Shown piece after piece: positions 25,072 through 33,579 of a stretch of DNA of 64,000 bases. A program made the translations under genes and the position numbers. The DNA is taken from NCBI GenBank assembly GCA_038148895.1, contig JBBVGQ010000001.1. One strand, written 5' to 3'. The DNA is from Tamlana sp038148895 (lineage in GTDB: Bacteria > Bacteroidota > Bacteroidia > Flavobacteriales > Flavobacteriaceae). The notes below the pieces were generated by a model, which worked only from the letters and a program-made list of their open reading frames with translations, did not search any database and was not told where the DNA came from. Within the stretch, counting starts at the first letter, position 1. Each line of letters starts with the position of its first letter.

Positions 25072-25158
25072 GCCTTTTCGAAAACTAGACCGCAAAAATA
25101 ATAGAATTAACGCTAAAAAATAAAATAAAGTTGTATTATTGCAGTAATAATTCTCAAC

Positions 25159-25178
25159 AACCGCAGAGACAGGCGGTT
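25159..25178 (+). promoter_or_regulatory. Hairpin in the rho leader
   Basis: AACCGC (25159-25164) pairs with GCGGTT (25173-25178) around an 8-nt loop, about 80 bp before the rho ATG. No T-tract follows directly, so it is not a terminator. Rho genes are often autoregulated through their leader, so this may be a regulatory structure. Confidence 0.3.
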
Positions 25179-25256
25179 ATTTCTTCAGAATAAAAAATCA
25201 ATTTTTTTCAGAAATACCTAAGGGTATATCAAAACAAAACATCCAATTAAACATCA

Positions 25257-26852
25257 ATGTTTGAAATTTCACAGTTAAAAGAAAAGAAACTCTCTGATTT
25301 ACAAGAGATTGCAAAAAAATTGAACGTTCCAAAGTATCGTTCTCTTAAAAAATTAGATCTGGTTTATCAAATCCTGGATCAACAAGCTGCAGACCCAAAA
25401 GCAGTAAAGGCTGTTGTAGCACCCGATGAATCTTCGGAAACAACAGACAATAAGCCCGCCAGACAGCCAAGACAGCGCGTACAAAGAAACCAACCTCAGA
25501 AAAGCGATAATAATTCCTCTTCTGAAAACAAACAAGAGGCTTTACAAAAAACAGAAGCACCTCAACAGCAATCTAAAGGCGATAATAGTTCTGTCCATAA
25601 AAACCAGAATGACAATCAGCAAAAATCTAACCAAGGCAACAAAAACCAACATAAAAACCAAAACAAAAACCCAAAAAACAATATAGACAAGGGCAATAAA
25701 GACAATAGAAACCGTTACCGCGAGCCGGATTATGAATTTGATGCCATCATACAGAGTGAGGGTGTTTTGGACATTATGCAGGATGGTTATGGTTTTTTAC
25801 GTTCATCGGATTACAACTATTTGTCATCCCCAGACGATATTTATGTATCGCAATCCCAAATTAGATTATTTGGGCTGAAAAAAGGTGATACCGTGCTTGG
25901 GCATGTAAGACCGCCTAAAGAGGGCGAAAAATATTTCCCCCTTATTAAAGTGAGCAAAATTAATGGTCAATTGCCCAATGTGGTTAGAGACCGTGTGGCT
26001 TTTGAACATTTAACTCCTTTGTTTCCACAGGAAAAATTTAATATTGCTGAAAAACAAAGTACCATTTCAACTCGAATTATGGATTTGTTTTCTCCTATTG
26101 GAAAGGGTCAACGTGGTATGATTGTATCGCAGCCTAAAACAGGTAAAACCATGTTACTCAAGGATGTGGCCAATGCCATTGCTGCAAACCATCCTGAAGT
26201 TTATCAAATGATTTTATTGATTGATGAACGTCCTGAAGAGGTTACTGATATGCAACGTAATGTTCGTGGCGAAGTAATTGCTTCAACTTTTGACAAAGAA
26301 GCTCACGAGCACGTAAAAATTGCTGACATTGTTCTTGAAAAGGCAAAACGTTTGGTAGAATGTGGCCATGATGTTGTTATCCTTTTAGATTCCATTACAC
26401 GATTGGCAAGGGCCTACAATACCGTTCAGCCTGCATCGGGTAAAATATTAAGTGGTGGTGTTGATGCCAATGCATTGCACAAGCCAAAACGTTTTTTTGG
26501 TGCTGCCCGAAATATTGAAAATGGCGGATCTTTAACCATTATTGCGACGGCTCTTACCGAAACAGGCTCAAAAATGGACGAGGTTATTTTTGAAGAGTTT
26601 AAAGGAACCGGTAATATGGAACTTCAATTGGATAGAAAAATTTCTAACCGTAGAATATTCCCAGCAATCGACCTTACGTCTTCAAGCACGCGTCGTGATG
26701 ACCTACTGTTAGATGATAACACCATTCAACGTATGTGGGTTATGCGCAAGTATCTTGCCGACATGAATCCTGTTGAGGCTATGGAATTCATTAATGAGCG
26801 ATTCAAACAAACTAGAAATAATGAAGAGTTTTTAATTTCCATGAATGGATAA
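25257..26852 (+). CDS. rho: Transcription termination factor Rho with disordered insert
   Basis: 531 residues, about 110 longer than E. coli Rho. The N-terminal helical domain (1-45, with L-K-K-L-D-L-V) is followed by a Gln/Asn/Lys-rich, low-complexity insert (about 50-150), then the RNA-binding cold-shock domain (G-Y-G-F-L-R-S near 177) and the RecA-like motor with Walker A Q-P-K-T-G-K-T (about 292), Walker B V-I-L-L-D-S and the R-N-I-E-N-G-G-S-L-T segment. Such inserts are typical of Bacteroidota Rho and are reported to promote condensate formation in Bacteroides. The insert is not a frameshift: codons read through cleanly. Confidence 0.97.
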   Translation: MFEISQLKEKKLSDLQEIAKKLNVPKYRSLKKLDLVYQILDQQAADPKAVKAVVAPDESSETTDNKPARQPRQRVQRNQPQKSDNNSSSENKQEALQKTEAPQQQSKGDNSSVHKNQNDNQQKSNQGNKNQHKNQNKNPKNNIDKGNKDNRNRYREPDYEFDAIIQSEGVLDIMQDGYGFLRSSDYNYLSSPDDIYVSQSQIRLFGLKKGDTVLGHVRPPKEGEKYFPLIKVSKINGQLPNVVRDRVAFEHLTPLFPQEKFNIAEKQSTISTRIMDLFSPIGKGQRGMIVSQPKTGKTMLLKDVANAIAANHPEVYQMILLIDERPEEVTDMQRNVRGEVIASTFDKEAHEHVKIADIVLEKAKRLVECGHDVVILLDSITRLARAYNTVQPASGKILSGGVDANALHKPKRFFGAARNIENGGSLTIIATALTETGSKMDEVIFEEFKGTGNMELQLDRKISNRRIFPAIDLTSSSTRRDDLLLDDNTIQRMWVMRKYLADMNPVEAMEFINERFKQTRNNEEFLISMNG

Positions 26853-26880
26853 AAAAACAGTAATTCTTCGAAACATAAAA

Positions 26881-26911
26881 AGCCTCAACAAATTTGTTGG
26901 GGCTTTTTTTA
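26881..26911 (+). terminator. Rho-independent terminator after rho
   Basis: AGCCTCAACA (26881-26890) pairs with TGTTGGGGCT (26895-26904, one T-G pair) around AATT, followed by T7. It is notable that the Rho gene itself uses an intrinsic terminator. Confidence 0.9.
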
Positions 26912-26951
26912 TTATTCAGCTGATCCGGCTTATTTCAATAAAAAGCCAAAT

Positions 26952-26986
26952 AAAAAAAGCTTCCCTTTTCTGAGAAGCTTTTTTAT
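26952..26986 (-). terminator. Rho-independent terminator after rpsT
   Basis: AGCTTC (26958-26963) pairs with GAAGCT (26974-26979); on the minus strand the hairpin is followed by T7. It ends the rpsT transcript 20 bp beyond its stop codon. Confidence 0.8.
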
Positions 26987-27005
26987 ATTTAAACTCTAAT
27001 CTTAA

Positions 27006-27257
27006 TTAAAGCGCAGCAACGTGTTTTGCTAAACCAGATTTTAGGTTAGCAGCTTTATTAGCGTGAATGATGTTTTTCTTCGCCAATTTATCTAACATAG
27101 ATACAACTGATGGAAATAATTCCTCAGCTTCTTTCTTATCAGTTAGCTCACGTAATTTTTTAATAGCATTACGAGTTGTTTTGTGTTGGTATTTGTTCAC
27201 CACACGTCTTGATTCGTTTCTTCTAATTCTTTTTAATGCTGACTTATGATTTGCCAT
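27006..27257 (-). CDS. rpsT: 30S ribosomal protein S20
   Basis: 83 residues, all-helical and strongly basic. The N-terminus M-A-N-H-K-S-A-L-K-R-I-R and the C-terminal H-A-N-K-A-A-N-L-K-S-G-L segment are the S20 hallmarks. It binds 16S rRNA early in 30S assembly. It is 27 bp downstream of tRNA-Glu on the same strand, and both are probably transcribed together from the promoter at 27441-27471. Confidence 0.98.
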   Translation of the reverse strand: MANHKSALKRIRRNESRRVVNKYQHKTTRNAIKKLRELTDKKEAEELFPSVVSMLDKLAKKNIIHANKAANLKSGLAKHVAAL

Positions 27258-27284
27258 AATGCTTTTTTATTTGTAAAATAATTG

Positions 27285-27356
27285 TAGCCCGTAGGGGAAT
27301 CGAACCCCTCTTACCAGGATGAAAACCTGGCGTCCTAGCCGATAGACGAACGGGCC
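27285..27356 (-). tRNA. tRNA-Glu (TTC)
   Basis: A 72-nt cloverleaf on the minus strand. The acceptor is GGCCCGT with ACGGGCT. The anticodon stem CCAGG/CCTGG holds the loop TTTTCAT, giving anticodon TTC. The T-stem is AGGGG/CCCCT around TTCGATT and the discriminator is A. CCA is not encoded. Confidence 0.95.
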
Positions 27357-27440
27357 ATTTGTTTAGAGTACGTAAATATAAATTAAAACTTTAAACCTAC
27401 GATACTTTTCAAATAACTTACAATGTTTCCATTGCGGATG

Positions 27441-27471
27441 CAAAAATACAACTATTTTTAAATGTTGCAAG
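27441..27471 (-). promoter_or_regulatory. Promoter for tRNA-Glu and rpsT
   Basis: On the minus strand CTTG (27471-27468) is followed after exactly 19 nt by TATTTTTG (27448-27441), a good fit to the Bacteroidota consensus. It lies about 85 bp upstream of the tRNA and just past the proS stop. Confidence 0.65.
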
Positions 27472-27524
27472 ACCTAAATAATCTTTTTTTAAAAAAATTT
27501 ATTTTGCCTTATTTTATTCAAAAT

Positions 27525-29003
27525 TTAGTATGCCTTTGCGAATAATACCCTGCGTTTTGAGGGCTTTCCAGAGTATACGCAGACTCCCTCTTCTTCCTTT
27601 CCTTCAAGTGGAATACACCTAATTGTTGCTTTTGTAAGCTCCTTAATTTTATCCTCGGTTTCGGCAGTGCCGTCCCAATGAGCAGAAACAAACCCTGTTT
27701 TAGTCTCTAAAACATCTTTGAACTCCTCAAAAGTATCCACTTCGGTGATATGCTCATTTCTAAAATTCAAGGCATTTGTAAATAGCGCTGTTTGAATTTC
27801 ATCTAACAAGCCTTCCACCTTATCATTCAAATTATCCAACGCAACCACCTCCTTGGTCAGAGTATCCCTTCTGGCAATTTCAACTGTACCATTTTCCAAA
27901 TCTTTTGGCCCAATGGCAATTCGTAACGGAACACCTTGTAATTCATGCTGTGCAAATTTTGCCCCTGGCCTAAGGGTTGTTCTATCATCATACTTAACCG
28001 TGATGTTTTTTGCCCTTAAATCGCTCAAAATAGAATTGACTAATTCGGTTATAGCCTTCAAATCTTCTTCACTTTTATAAATTGGCACAATAACCACTTG
28101 ATTTGGCGCCAAACTTGGAGGCAACACCAAACCATTGTCATCGCTATGCGTCATAATCAATGCACCCATCAACCGTGTTGAAACACCCCAAGAAGTTGCC
28201 CAAACATAATCTTGCTTGCCATCTTTGTTTGCAAACTTTACATCAAAAGCCTTTGCAAAATTTTGACCCAAGAAATGCGATGTTCCTGCCTGTAAAGCTT
28301 TTCCATCCTGCATTAAAGCTTCAATGCAATAGGTTTCATCTGCCCCAGCAAAACGTTCACTTTCTGTTTTCAAACCTTGAATAACCGGAATAGCCATAAA
28401 TTTTTCCACGAACGTGGCATAAACATTATTCATAAGCTCGGCTTCAGCCATGGCTTCTTCTTTTGAAGCATGGGCTGTGTGACCCTCCTGCCATAAAAAC
28501 TCGGCCGTTCTTAAAAATAATCGTGTTCGCATTTCCCAACGTACTACATTGGCCCATTGGTTTATTAACAGAGGCAAATCTCTGTAAGATTGAATCCAAT
28601 TTCTATACGTGTTCCAAATAATGGCTTCACTGGTTGGGCGAACAACTAGTTCCTCTTCCAACCTGGCTTCAGGGTCAACACGCAACTTACCAGGTTTATC
28701 AGGGTCGTTTTGCAATCTGTAATGGGTTACCACGGCACATTCCTTTGCAAAGCCTTCGGCATTTTTTTCCTCAGCCTCAAACAGGCTTTTTGGAACAAAC
28801 AACGGGAAATACGCATTTTGATGACCTGTTTCCTTAAACATCCTGTCTAATTCAGCCTGCATTTTTTCCCAAATAGCATAACCGTACGGTTTGATTACCA
28901 TACAACCCCTAACCGCAGAGTTCTCCGCTAGGTCTGCCTTAACAACCAATTCGTTATACCACTTGGAATAATCCTCTGCCCTACTAGTAAGTTTTTTGCT
29001 CAT
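27525..29003 (-). CDS. proS: Prolyl-tRNA synthetase, archaeal/eukaryote-like (type 3)
   Basis: 492 residues from the ATG at 29003 (M-S-K-K-L-T-S); the ATG at 29018 is possible but adds only five residues. Class II motifs are present: motif 1 around F-P-L-F-V-P-K-S, motif 2 R-x-T-x-E-A-I-I-W with R-W-E and motif 3 with the G-x-S-x-R segment. There is an anticodon-binding domain and a C-terminal zinc-like domain ending in A-K-A-Y. The bacterial editing insertion between motifs 2 and 3 is absent, as usual for the short form found in Bacteroidota. Confidence 0.96.
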   Translation of the reverse strand: MSKKLTSRAEDYSKWYNELVVKADLAENSAVRGCMVIKPYGYAIWEKMQAELDRMFKETGHQNAYFPLFVPKSLFEAEEKNAEGFAKECAVVTHYRLQNDPDKPGKLRVDPEARLEEELVVRPTSEAIIWNTYRNWIQSYRDLPLLINQWANVVRWEMRTRLFLRTAEFLWQEGHTAHASKEEAMAEAELMNNVYATFVEKFMAIPVIQGLKTESERFAGADETYCIEALMQDGKALQAGTSHFLGQNFAKAFDVKFANKDGKQDYVWATSWGVSTRLMGALIMTHSDDNGLVLPPSLAPNQVVIVPIYKSEEDLKAITELVNSILSDLRAKNITVKYDDRTTLRPGAKFAQHELQGVPLRIAIGPKDLENGTVEIARRDTLTKEVVALDNLNDKVEGLLDEIQTALFTNALNFRNEHITEVDTFEEFKDVLETKTGFVSAHWDGTAETEDKIKELTKATIRCIPLEGKEEEGVCVYSGKPSKRRVLFAKAY

Positions 29004-29040
29004 ATTAATGTTTGGCACAAATATTGTGACTTATTATATA

Positions 29041-29070
29041 AAAATAGTTTGGCAAAACTAACTATTTTTG
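29041..29070 (+). promoter_or_regulatory. Inverted repeat overlapping a -7 box upstream of the lipoprotein gene
   Basis: AAAATAGTT (29041-29049) is perfectly repeated in reverse complement as AACTATTTT (29060-29068) with a 10-nt spacer. The right arm overlaps a TAnnTTTG box, TATTTTTG (29063-29070). An operator that blocks the promoter is one reading; a structured leader is another. No -33 element at proper distance was found. Confidence 0.4.
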
Positions 29071-29098
29071 AGATGTTCAACAATAAAATTAAGAAGAT

Positions 29099-30262
29099 AT
29101 GCAATTTAACAACTACATAAAAATAAAAGCACCAATGGCAGCCATGTTTGGCCTGCTTATAGGTTTCATGTCTTGTGGTTCCTATCAATATGTTGGCGTA
29201 GATGACGATGGTATTTATGGTGAACCTGAAAGACATGCAGTATATGAAAAGGCAGTTGTTGAAGTGCCAAACGAATCAAACAGCAATTACTATAAAAACT
29301 ATTTCAAGACCAAGTCTATTGAAGCCGAAAGTTATAATGCCGAAGACGCTATTTTTACTGATATAGATGAATATGAAAGTAATGCCTATGTTGAAAACGA
29401 TACTATAATTGACAACGACTACCAAGGCTATGCTGGCTGGGGGCAAAACAGCAATAGCGTAACTATTAATTATATTGATAACGGCTGGAACAATTGGGGT
29501 TGGAATGCTGGTTTTGGCTGGGGCTGGAATAGCTGGAGATATAACCGATGGGGTGGCTATTGGGGATGGAACAACTGGGGATGGAACAATTGGGGTTATT
29601 ATGACCCGTTTTGGAATCCATACTACGGAGGTTTCTACGGAGGCTGGGCTTACAACCCTTGGTATGGTGGCTTATACGGATACCCGTATAGATATGGCAG
29701 ATATTATGGTTATAATAATTACTACGGAAATAGATTTTACAACCGAAGAGGTCTATCTTACAGTGCTACCAGAAGAGGTAGCTATGCGAACAATTATTCA
29801 AGAGACAACTCTATCAGCAGACGTAGCTCGGTAAGCACACAAAGTAGAACAAGTTCAAAATATAATACAACGGCCAGAAGAAGTAGCGTAAACAGAAATT
29901 CTTCGGTTGCAACAAACAATAGAAGCTATAATCCGAATGGAACCCGTGTTCAATCTAATACAGTAAGAAGGAGTACTACCGTTAGAACCCCTTCTACAAA
30001 CTCAAACCAAAGAGCCTCATCTTCAACATCAAGAAGAAGTTCAAGTTCAGTTTACACACAGCCCTCAAGAAGCAGTTCCAGTTCTGGAAATACATATAAC
30101 AGGAGATCATCTTCTTCTTCGTCCTCAAGAGGTTCCACCTACACACCTAGCAGGAGCTCTAGTTCAGGGTCTAGCGGATCGGTATCCAGATCTTCAGGTA
30201 GCAGCAGCCGAAGCAGCGGTGGAAGCTCCAGTTCATCAAGTGGCGGTGGAAGAAGACGTTAA
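29099..30262 (+). CDS. Low-complexity lipoprotein with Trp/Gly/Asn-rich and Ser/Arg-rich regions
   Basis: 387 residues. A lipoprotein signal ends in G-F-M-S-C26. After an acidic stretch (30-120) there is a region rich in Trp, Gly, Asn and Tyr (about 125-200) built of W-G-W-N and N-N-W-G-Y type units. A Ser/Arg-rich tail follows (about 225-387, with many S-S-S, R-R-S and T-R-R) ending in G-G-G-R-R-R. No catalytic motif is visible. The composition suggests a cell-surface or extracellular structural or adhesive protein. It lies directly upstream of the OmpP1/FadL gene (29 bp). Confidence 0.7.
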   Translation: MQFNNYIKIKAPMAAMFGLLIGFMSCGSYQYVGVDDDGIYGEPERHAVYEKAVVEVPNESNSNYYKNYFKTKSIEAESYNAEDAIFTDIDEYESNAYVENDTIIDNDYQGYAGWGQNSNSVTINYIDNGWNNWGWNAGFGWGWNSWRYNRWGGYWGWNNWGWNNWGYYDPFWNPYYGGFYGGWAYNPWYGGLYGYPYRYGRYYGYNNYYGNRFYNRRGLSYSATRRGSYANNYSRDNSISRRSSVSTQSRTSSKYNTTARRSSVNRNSSVATNNRSYNPNGTRVQSNTVRRSTTVRTPSTNSNQRASSSTSRRSSSSVYTQPSRSSSSSGNTYNRRSSSSSSSRGSTYTPSRSSSSGSSGSVSRSSGSSSRSSGGSSSSSSGGGRRR

Positions 30263-30291
30263 TCCCAAATTTTAAAGAAATAACAAAAAAG

Positions 30292-31842
30292 ATGAAAAAG
30301 TTACAGTTGCTATTCATAGGTATGCTTTCTATGTCTACAATTTATGCTCAGGACATAAGTGATGCAATAAGATATTCACAAGATAATATTCAAGGAACTG
30401 CCCGTTTTAGGGCACTTAGCGGAGCCTTTGGCGCACTTGGCGGAGACATGAGTGCCGTTAGTTTAAACCCTGCGGGCTCTGCGGTCTTTAGCAAAAGTCA
30501 CGCGTCCATTTCAGGTTCAAATGTAGATGTTGAGAACAGCACTGGTTACTTTGGAGATTACACCAATAACAATATTTCCAATTTCGACATTAATCAGGCT
30601 GGAGCTGCTTTTGTATTTGCCAACCGAAATACCGATTCTCCTTGGCGAAAATTCACACTTGCCGTCGCTTACGACAGAACCAATAATTATGACAATAGTT
30701 GGAATGCAGTTGGCCTAAACACCAATAATTTTGTAGTAGTTGATGGTAACAATAATGAAATAGTACCTGTTAACTCAATAGCCAATTATTTCTACCAGTA
30801 TGCAAGTGGTGTTCGATTGGGAGATATTTCCCTTATAGGTGACGAATTAATTGAAGAAGCTTATCAAGACATTGGCGATGTTTTTGGCTTTGCTCACCAA
30901 CAAGCCTTTTTGGGCTTTCAATCCTATATTCTTGACCCAGATGTAGATGATGACAATAACACCATGTACAATGCAACCAATACAGTTTATGGTGGAAACT
31001 TCTTCCACGATTATTTATACACCGCAACTGGATATAATGGGAAAGTATCATTTAATGTAGCGGCACAATATGATGACAACTTATATTTGGGCCTAAACTT
31101 AAACTCACATTTTATAGATTACCAACGCACCACTTCTTTATTGGAAGACAATTCTAACGGTGGATCGATTACGGCCATTGACTTTGATAATACTTTATCT
31201 ACAACTGGTAACGGATTTTCATTTCAGCTTGGTGGTATTATGAAGCTTAGCCAAGAATTTAGATTAGGAGTAACTTACGACTCCCCCACTTGGTACACCA
31301 TAGAAGAGGAAACTACGCAGTATATAAATTCCAACTTGGCCAGTTCTGATATAGTTTACATTGAAGACATTATAAACATATATCCTCGCTATAAACTGCA
31401 AACACCTTCAAAAATAACAGGAAGTTTAGCCTATGTATTCAGTAATCAAGGTTTAATTAGTTTTGATTATTCCAAAAAGGATTACAGCAAAACCAAATTC
31501 ACACCGGAAAATGATTATATTGATTTAAATAGTGGTATTTCCAACGTTTTAACAAGTGCCGCAACTTATAGATTGGGAGCAGAGTACAAGCACGAACAAT
31601 TTAGTTTTAGAGGTGGTTATCGTTTTGAGGAAAGCCCCTATAAAAATGGCGTAACCGTTGGTGATTTGAACGGCTTTTCTTTAGGCCTGGGTTATAACTT
31701 TGGAAACACCAAATTGGATGTAACTTATGACAGTTCAGAACGGACCGACGAAACCCCATTGTATACTGTTGGTTTAACCGATACAACAAGGATAAACAGA
31801 AAAAACTCCAACATTACATTGACATTAAGTTTCAATATTTAA
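30292..31842 (+). CDS. OmpP1/FadL/TodX family outer membrane transport protein
   Basis: 516 residues with a signal peptide ending near Y-A-Q. The mature N-terminus D-A-x-R-Y-S-Q-D-N-I-Q-G-T-A-R-F-R-A-L-S-G-A-F-G-A-L-G-G-D type segment is the plug of FadL-like barrels, followed by many amphipathic strands and a final beta strand ending in F-N-I. These porins admit hydrophobic compounds across the outer membrane; Bacteroidota members are often mislabelled hemin receptors. The substrate is unknown. It is followed by a strong terminator. Confidence 0.88.
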   Translation: MKKLQLLFIGMLSMSTIYAQDISDAIRYSQDNIQGTARFRALSGAFGALGGDMSAVSLNPAGSAVFSKSHASISGSNVDVENSTGYFGDYTNNNISNFDINQAGAAFVFANRNTDSPWRKFTLAVAYDRTNNYDNSWNAVGLNTNNFVVVDGNNNEIVPVNSIANYFYQYASGVRLGDISLIGDELIEEAYQDIGDVFGFAHQQAFLGFQSYILDPDVDDDNNTMYNATNTVYGGNFFHDYLYTATGYNGKVSFNVAAQYDDNLYLGLNLNSHFIDYQRTTSLLEDNSNGGSITAIDFDNTLSTTGNGFSFQLGGIMKLSQEFRLGVTYDSPTWYTIEEETTQYINSNLASSDIVYIEDIINIYPRYKLQTPSKITGSLAYVFSNQGLISFDYSKKDYSKTKFTPENDYIDLNSGISNVLTSAATYRLGAEYKHEQFSFRGGYRFEESPYKNGVTVGDLNGFSLGLGYNFGNTKLDVTYDSSERTDETPLYTVGLTDTTRINRKNSNITLTLSFNI

Positions 31843-31860
31843 CCTACTTTACACCTAGCT

Positions 31861-31894
31861 AAAAGGGCTTGAATTGTTTAATTCAAGCCCTTTT
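31861..31894 (+). terminator. Perfect 15-bp hairpin terminator
   Basis: AAAAGGGCTTGAATT (31861-31875) pairs without mismatch with the complementary arm (31880-31894) across GTTT, ending in TTTT. It terminates the OmpP1 transcript. Confidence 0.88.
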
Positions 31895-32031
31895 GTTTTC
31901 ACCTTTAGCTGATGCTCGAAGAAAGGATAATTAAATCCTGACTATCGGATTTCAAGAATCCCGAAATTTTGGCATTATCAAAACCCAAAAAAATGAAAAT
32001 TTGTCAGAATCAGGTCAAAAAAAGCAGTTAA

Positions 32032-32067
32032 AAATGCCAAACTATCCCTTTTTATGTTCTGGCATTT
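32032..32067 (+). promoter_or_regulatory. Inverted repeat upstream of hsp20
   Basis: AAATGCCA (32032-32039) and TGGCATTT (32060-32067) form a perfect 8-bp inverted repeat with a 20-nt spacer, about 50-90 bp before the hsp20 ATG. It could be an operator for heat-shock control. It does not match the CIRCE element. Confidence 0.35.
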
Positions 32068-32119
32068 AATTTGCCTATAGTAGATTGAAAAATAAATGTT
32101 TAACTTAAATTTTTTAATT

Positions 32120-32596
32120 ATGAGCAATTTAGCAACATTACCAAAAAATGGAGGTTTAGCACATAAAAAAACATCATCAAACTTCCCATCATTATCAAAC
32201 TGGTTTGATGATTTTTCAATAGGCGAATTTCCATCATTATTTTCGTCAAACTTTAATACAGGAATGACCGTTCCTAAAGTAAATATCAAAGAAGAAGCCG
32301 ATGCTTTTGTTGTAGAAATGGCGGTACCAGGATTGAAAAAATCCGATTTCAACATAAACTTAGAAAACAATACACTATCCATTTCTGCTGAACTTAATGA
32401 AAATAATGAACATAAAGAGGAAGGCTATACACGCAAAGAATTTGGATATTCTTCATTCAAAAGACTTTTCACTTTACCCGAAACAGTTGAGGACAACAAG
32501 ATAAATGCCACCTACAATGAAGGTATTTTAAACATTCATCTTCCTAAAAAAGAAGAGGCCAAACAAAAACCTCCAAGAAATATTAAAATTTCTTAA
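32120..32596 (+). CDS. Small heat shock protein, Hsp20/alpha-crystallin family
   Basis: 158 residues from the ATG at 32120; an ATG at 32096 is in frame but is farther from the family's usual start. The alpha-crystallin domain (about 50-145) has V-P-K-V-N-I-K, A-V-P-G-L-K-K-S-D-F and the A-x-Y-x-N-G-I-L-x-I-type strand (A-T-Y-N-E-G-I-L-N-I). The Pro/Lys-rich C-terminal tail ends in R-N-I-K-I-S, an I-x-I-type motif used for oligomer assembly. It is an ATP-independent holdase. It is a single gene with terminator and upstream inverted repeat. Confidence 0.93.
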   Translation: MSNLATLPKNGGLAHKKTSSNFPSLSNWFDDFSIGEFPSLFSSNFNTGMTVPKVNIKEEADAFVVEMAVPGLKKSDFNINLENNTLSISAELNENNEHKEEGYTRKEFGYSSFKRLFTLPETVEDNKINATYNEGILNIHLPKKEEAKQKPPRNIKIS

Positions 32597-32621
32597 GCCA
32601 AGGAAAATTTTTAATGCTTTT

Positions 32622-32650
32622 AAAAACCTGCTTGATAAGCAGGTTTTTTT
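32622..32650 (+). terminator. Rho-independent terminator after hsp20
   Basis: CCTGCTT (32627-32633) pairs with AAGCAGG (32637-32643), extended by A5 on the left, with T7 on the right. Confidence 0.9.
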
Positions 32651-32802
32651 ATTACCTTTTATCCCATAAAAACTTTATTTACAATATTTTAACCTATTAT
32701 GTAGCTACACTCAACATGACAAATATCATTGTTATTCCGTTCGGAAAATAATAGCTTTAATATATCTAAAAATACAATTAGATAACTATTAAATCTAGTA
32801 TC

Positions 32803-33537
32803 ATGGAAGCTAAAAAGAACCCACAAACAGAAATAGGTAGAAATAGCAGCATCTATTTTGCTATTGGGCTAAACATAATGTTATTCCTTTCATGGCAAGC
32901 TTTAGAGTATAGAACCTACGAAAAGAGCGATGTAGAAATTGATATTTTAAACGTTGAAGCTGAGGAAGAGGAAGAAGAAATTCCAATATTAAACATTAAT
33001 ATGCCTCCGCCACCTCCACCACCTCCAGCAGTAATCCAACAAAACATACAAATTGTTGAAGATGTTGTTGATATTGAAGAAACTGTAATTGAAAGTACCG
33101 AAACAAACCAAGATGATGCCATTGAGGAACGCGTGGTAAGCGTAAGTGATGTTTACGTTGAAGATTATGAAGAGGATGTTGAAGTAGCCTTTGCGGTTAT
33201 TGAAAGCGTACCCGTTTTCCCTGGTTGTGAGGGAAAATCGAGAGCCGAAACAAAGGAATGTTTTCAAAACAAAATTCAAAAGCATGTCATGGATAATTTC
33301 GAATATCCGAAAACAGCTTTAGAGATGGGCATACAAGGCAGGGTATCGGTTGTTTTTGTAATTGACACCAAAGGGCACACCATCAATGTGCGTTCCAGAG
33401 GCCCTGATAGACTTTTAGAGGAAGAGGCAGAACGCATTATTAACTTACTGCCCCAAATGAAACCCGGCATGCAACGCGGCCGACCAGTAAAAGTATCTTA
33501 TGCTGTTCCCATTTACTTTAAGTTCAGGCCTAGTTAG
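32803..33537 (+). CDS. TonB-family energy transducer
   Basis: 244 residues. One membrane helix (about 17-35) is followed by an acidic linker with E-rich runs, an eight-proline block (68-75) and a long acidic stretch. The C-terminal TonB domain (about 160-244) has V-F-P-G-C and C-F-Q-N-K-I, Y-P-x-x-A-x-E-M-G-I-Q-G-R-V and a final F-K-F-R. It transmits proton-motive force from ExbBD to TonB-dependent outer membrane receptors. No exbBD or receptor gene is adjacent, so this is a stand-alone copy. Confidence 0.92.
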   Translation: MEAKKNPQTEIGRNSSIYFAIGLNIMLFLSWQALEYRTYEKSDVEIDILNVEAEEEEEEIPILNINMPPPPPPPPAVIQQNIQIVEDVVDIEETVIESTETNQDDAIEERVVSVSDVYVEDYEEDVEVAFAVIESVPVFPGCEGKSRAETKECFQNKIQKHVMDNFEYPKTALEMGIQGRVSVVFVIDTKGHTINVRSRGPDRLLEEEAERIINLLPQMKPGMQRGRPVKVSYAVPIYFKFRPS

Positions 33538-33579
33538 AATATTGGTTTTTTTAAACTAAGGCTAGAAGCGGTAATTTGA

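Noticed and set aside
25426..25686. 86-codon overlapping frame inside rho
   Set aside because: It lies in the A-rich insert region, is composed mostly of Lys/Thr, and is a by-product of low complexity in the rho frame.
29475..29834. 119-codon frame inside the W/G-rich lipoprotein gene
   Set aside because: Repetitive GGN codons keep the alternative frame open; it has no start context or family similarity.
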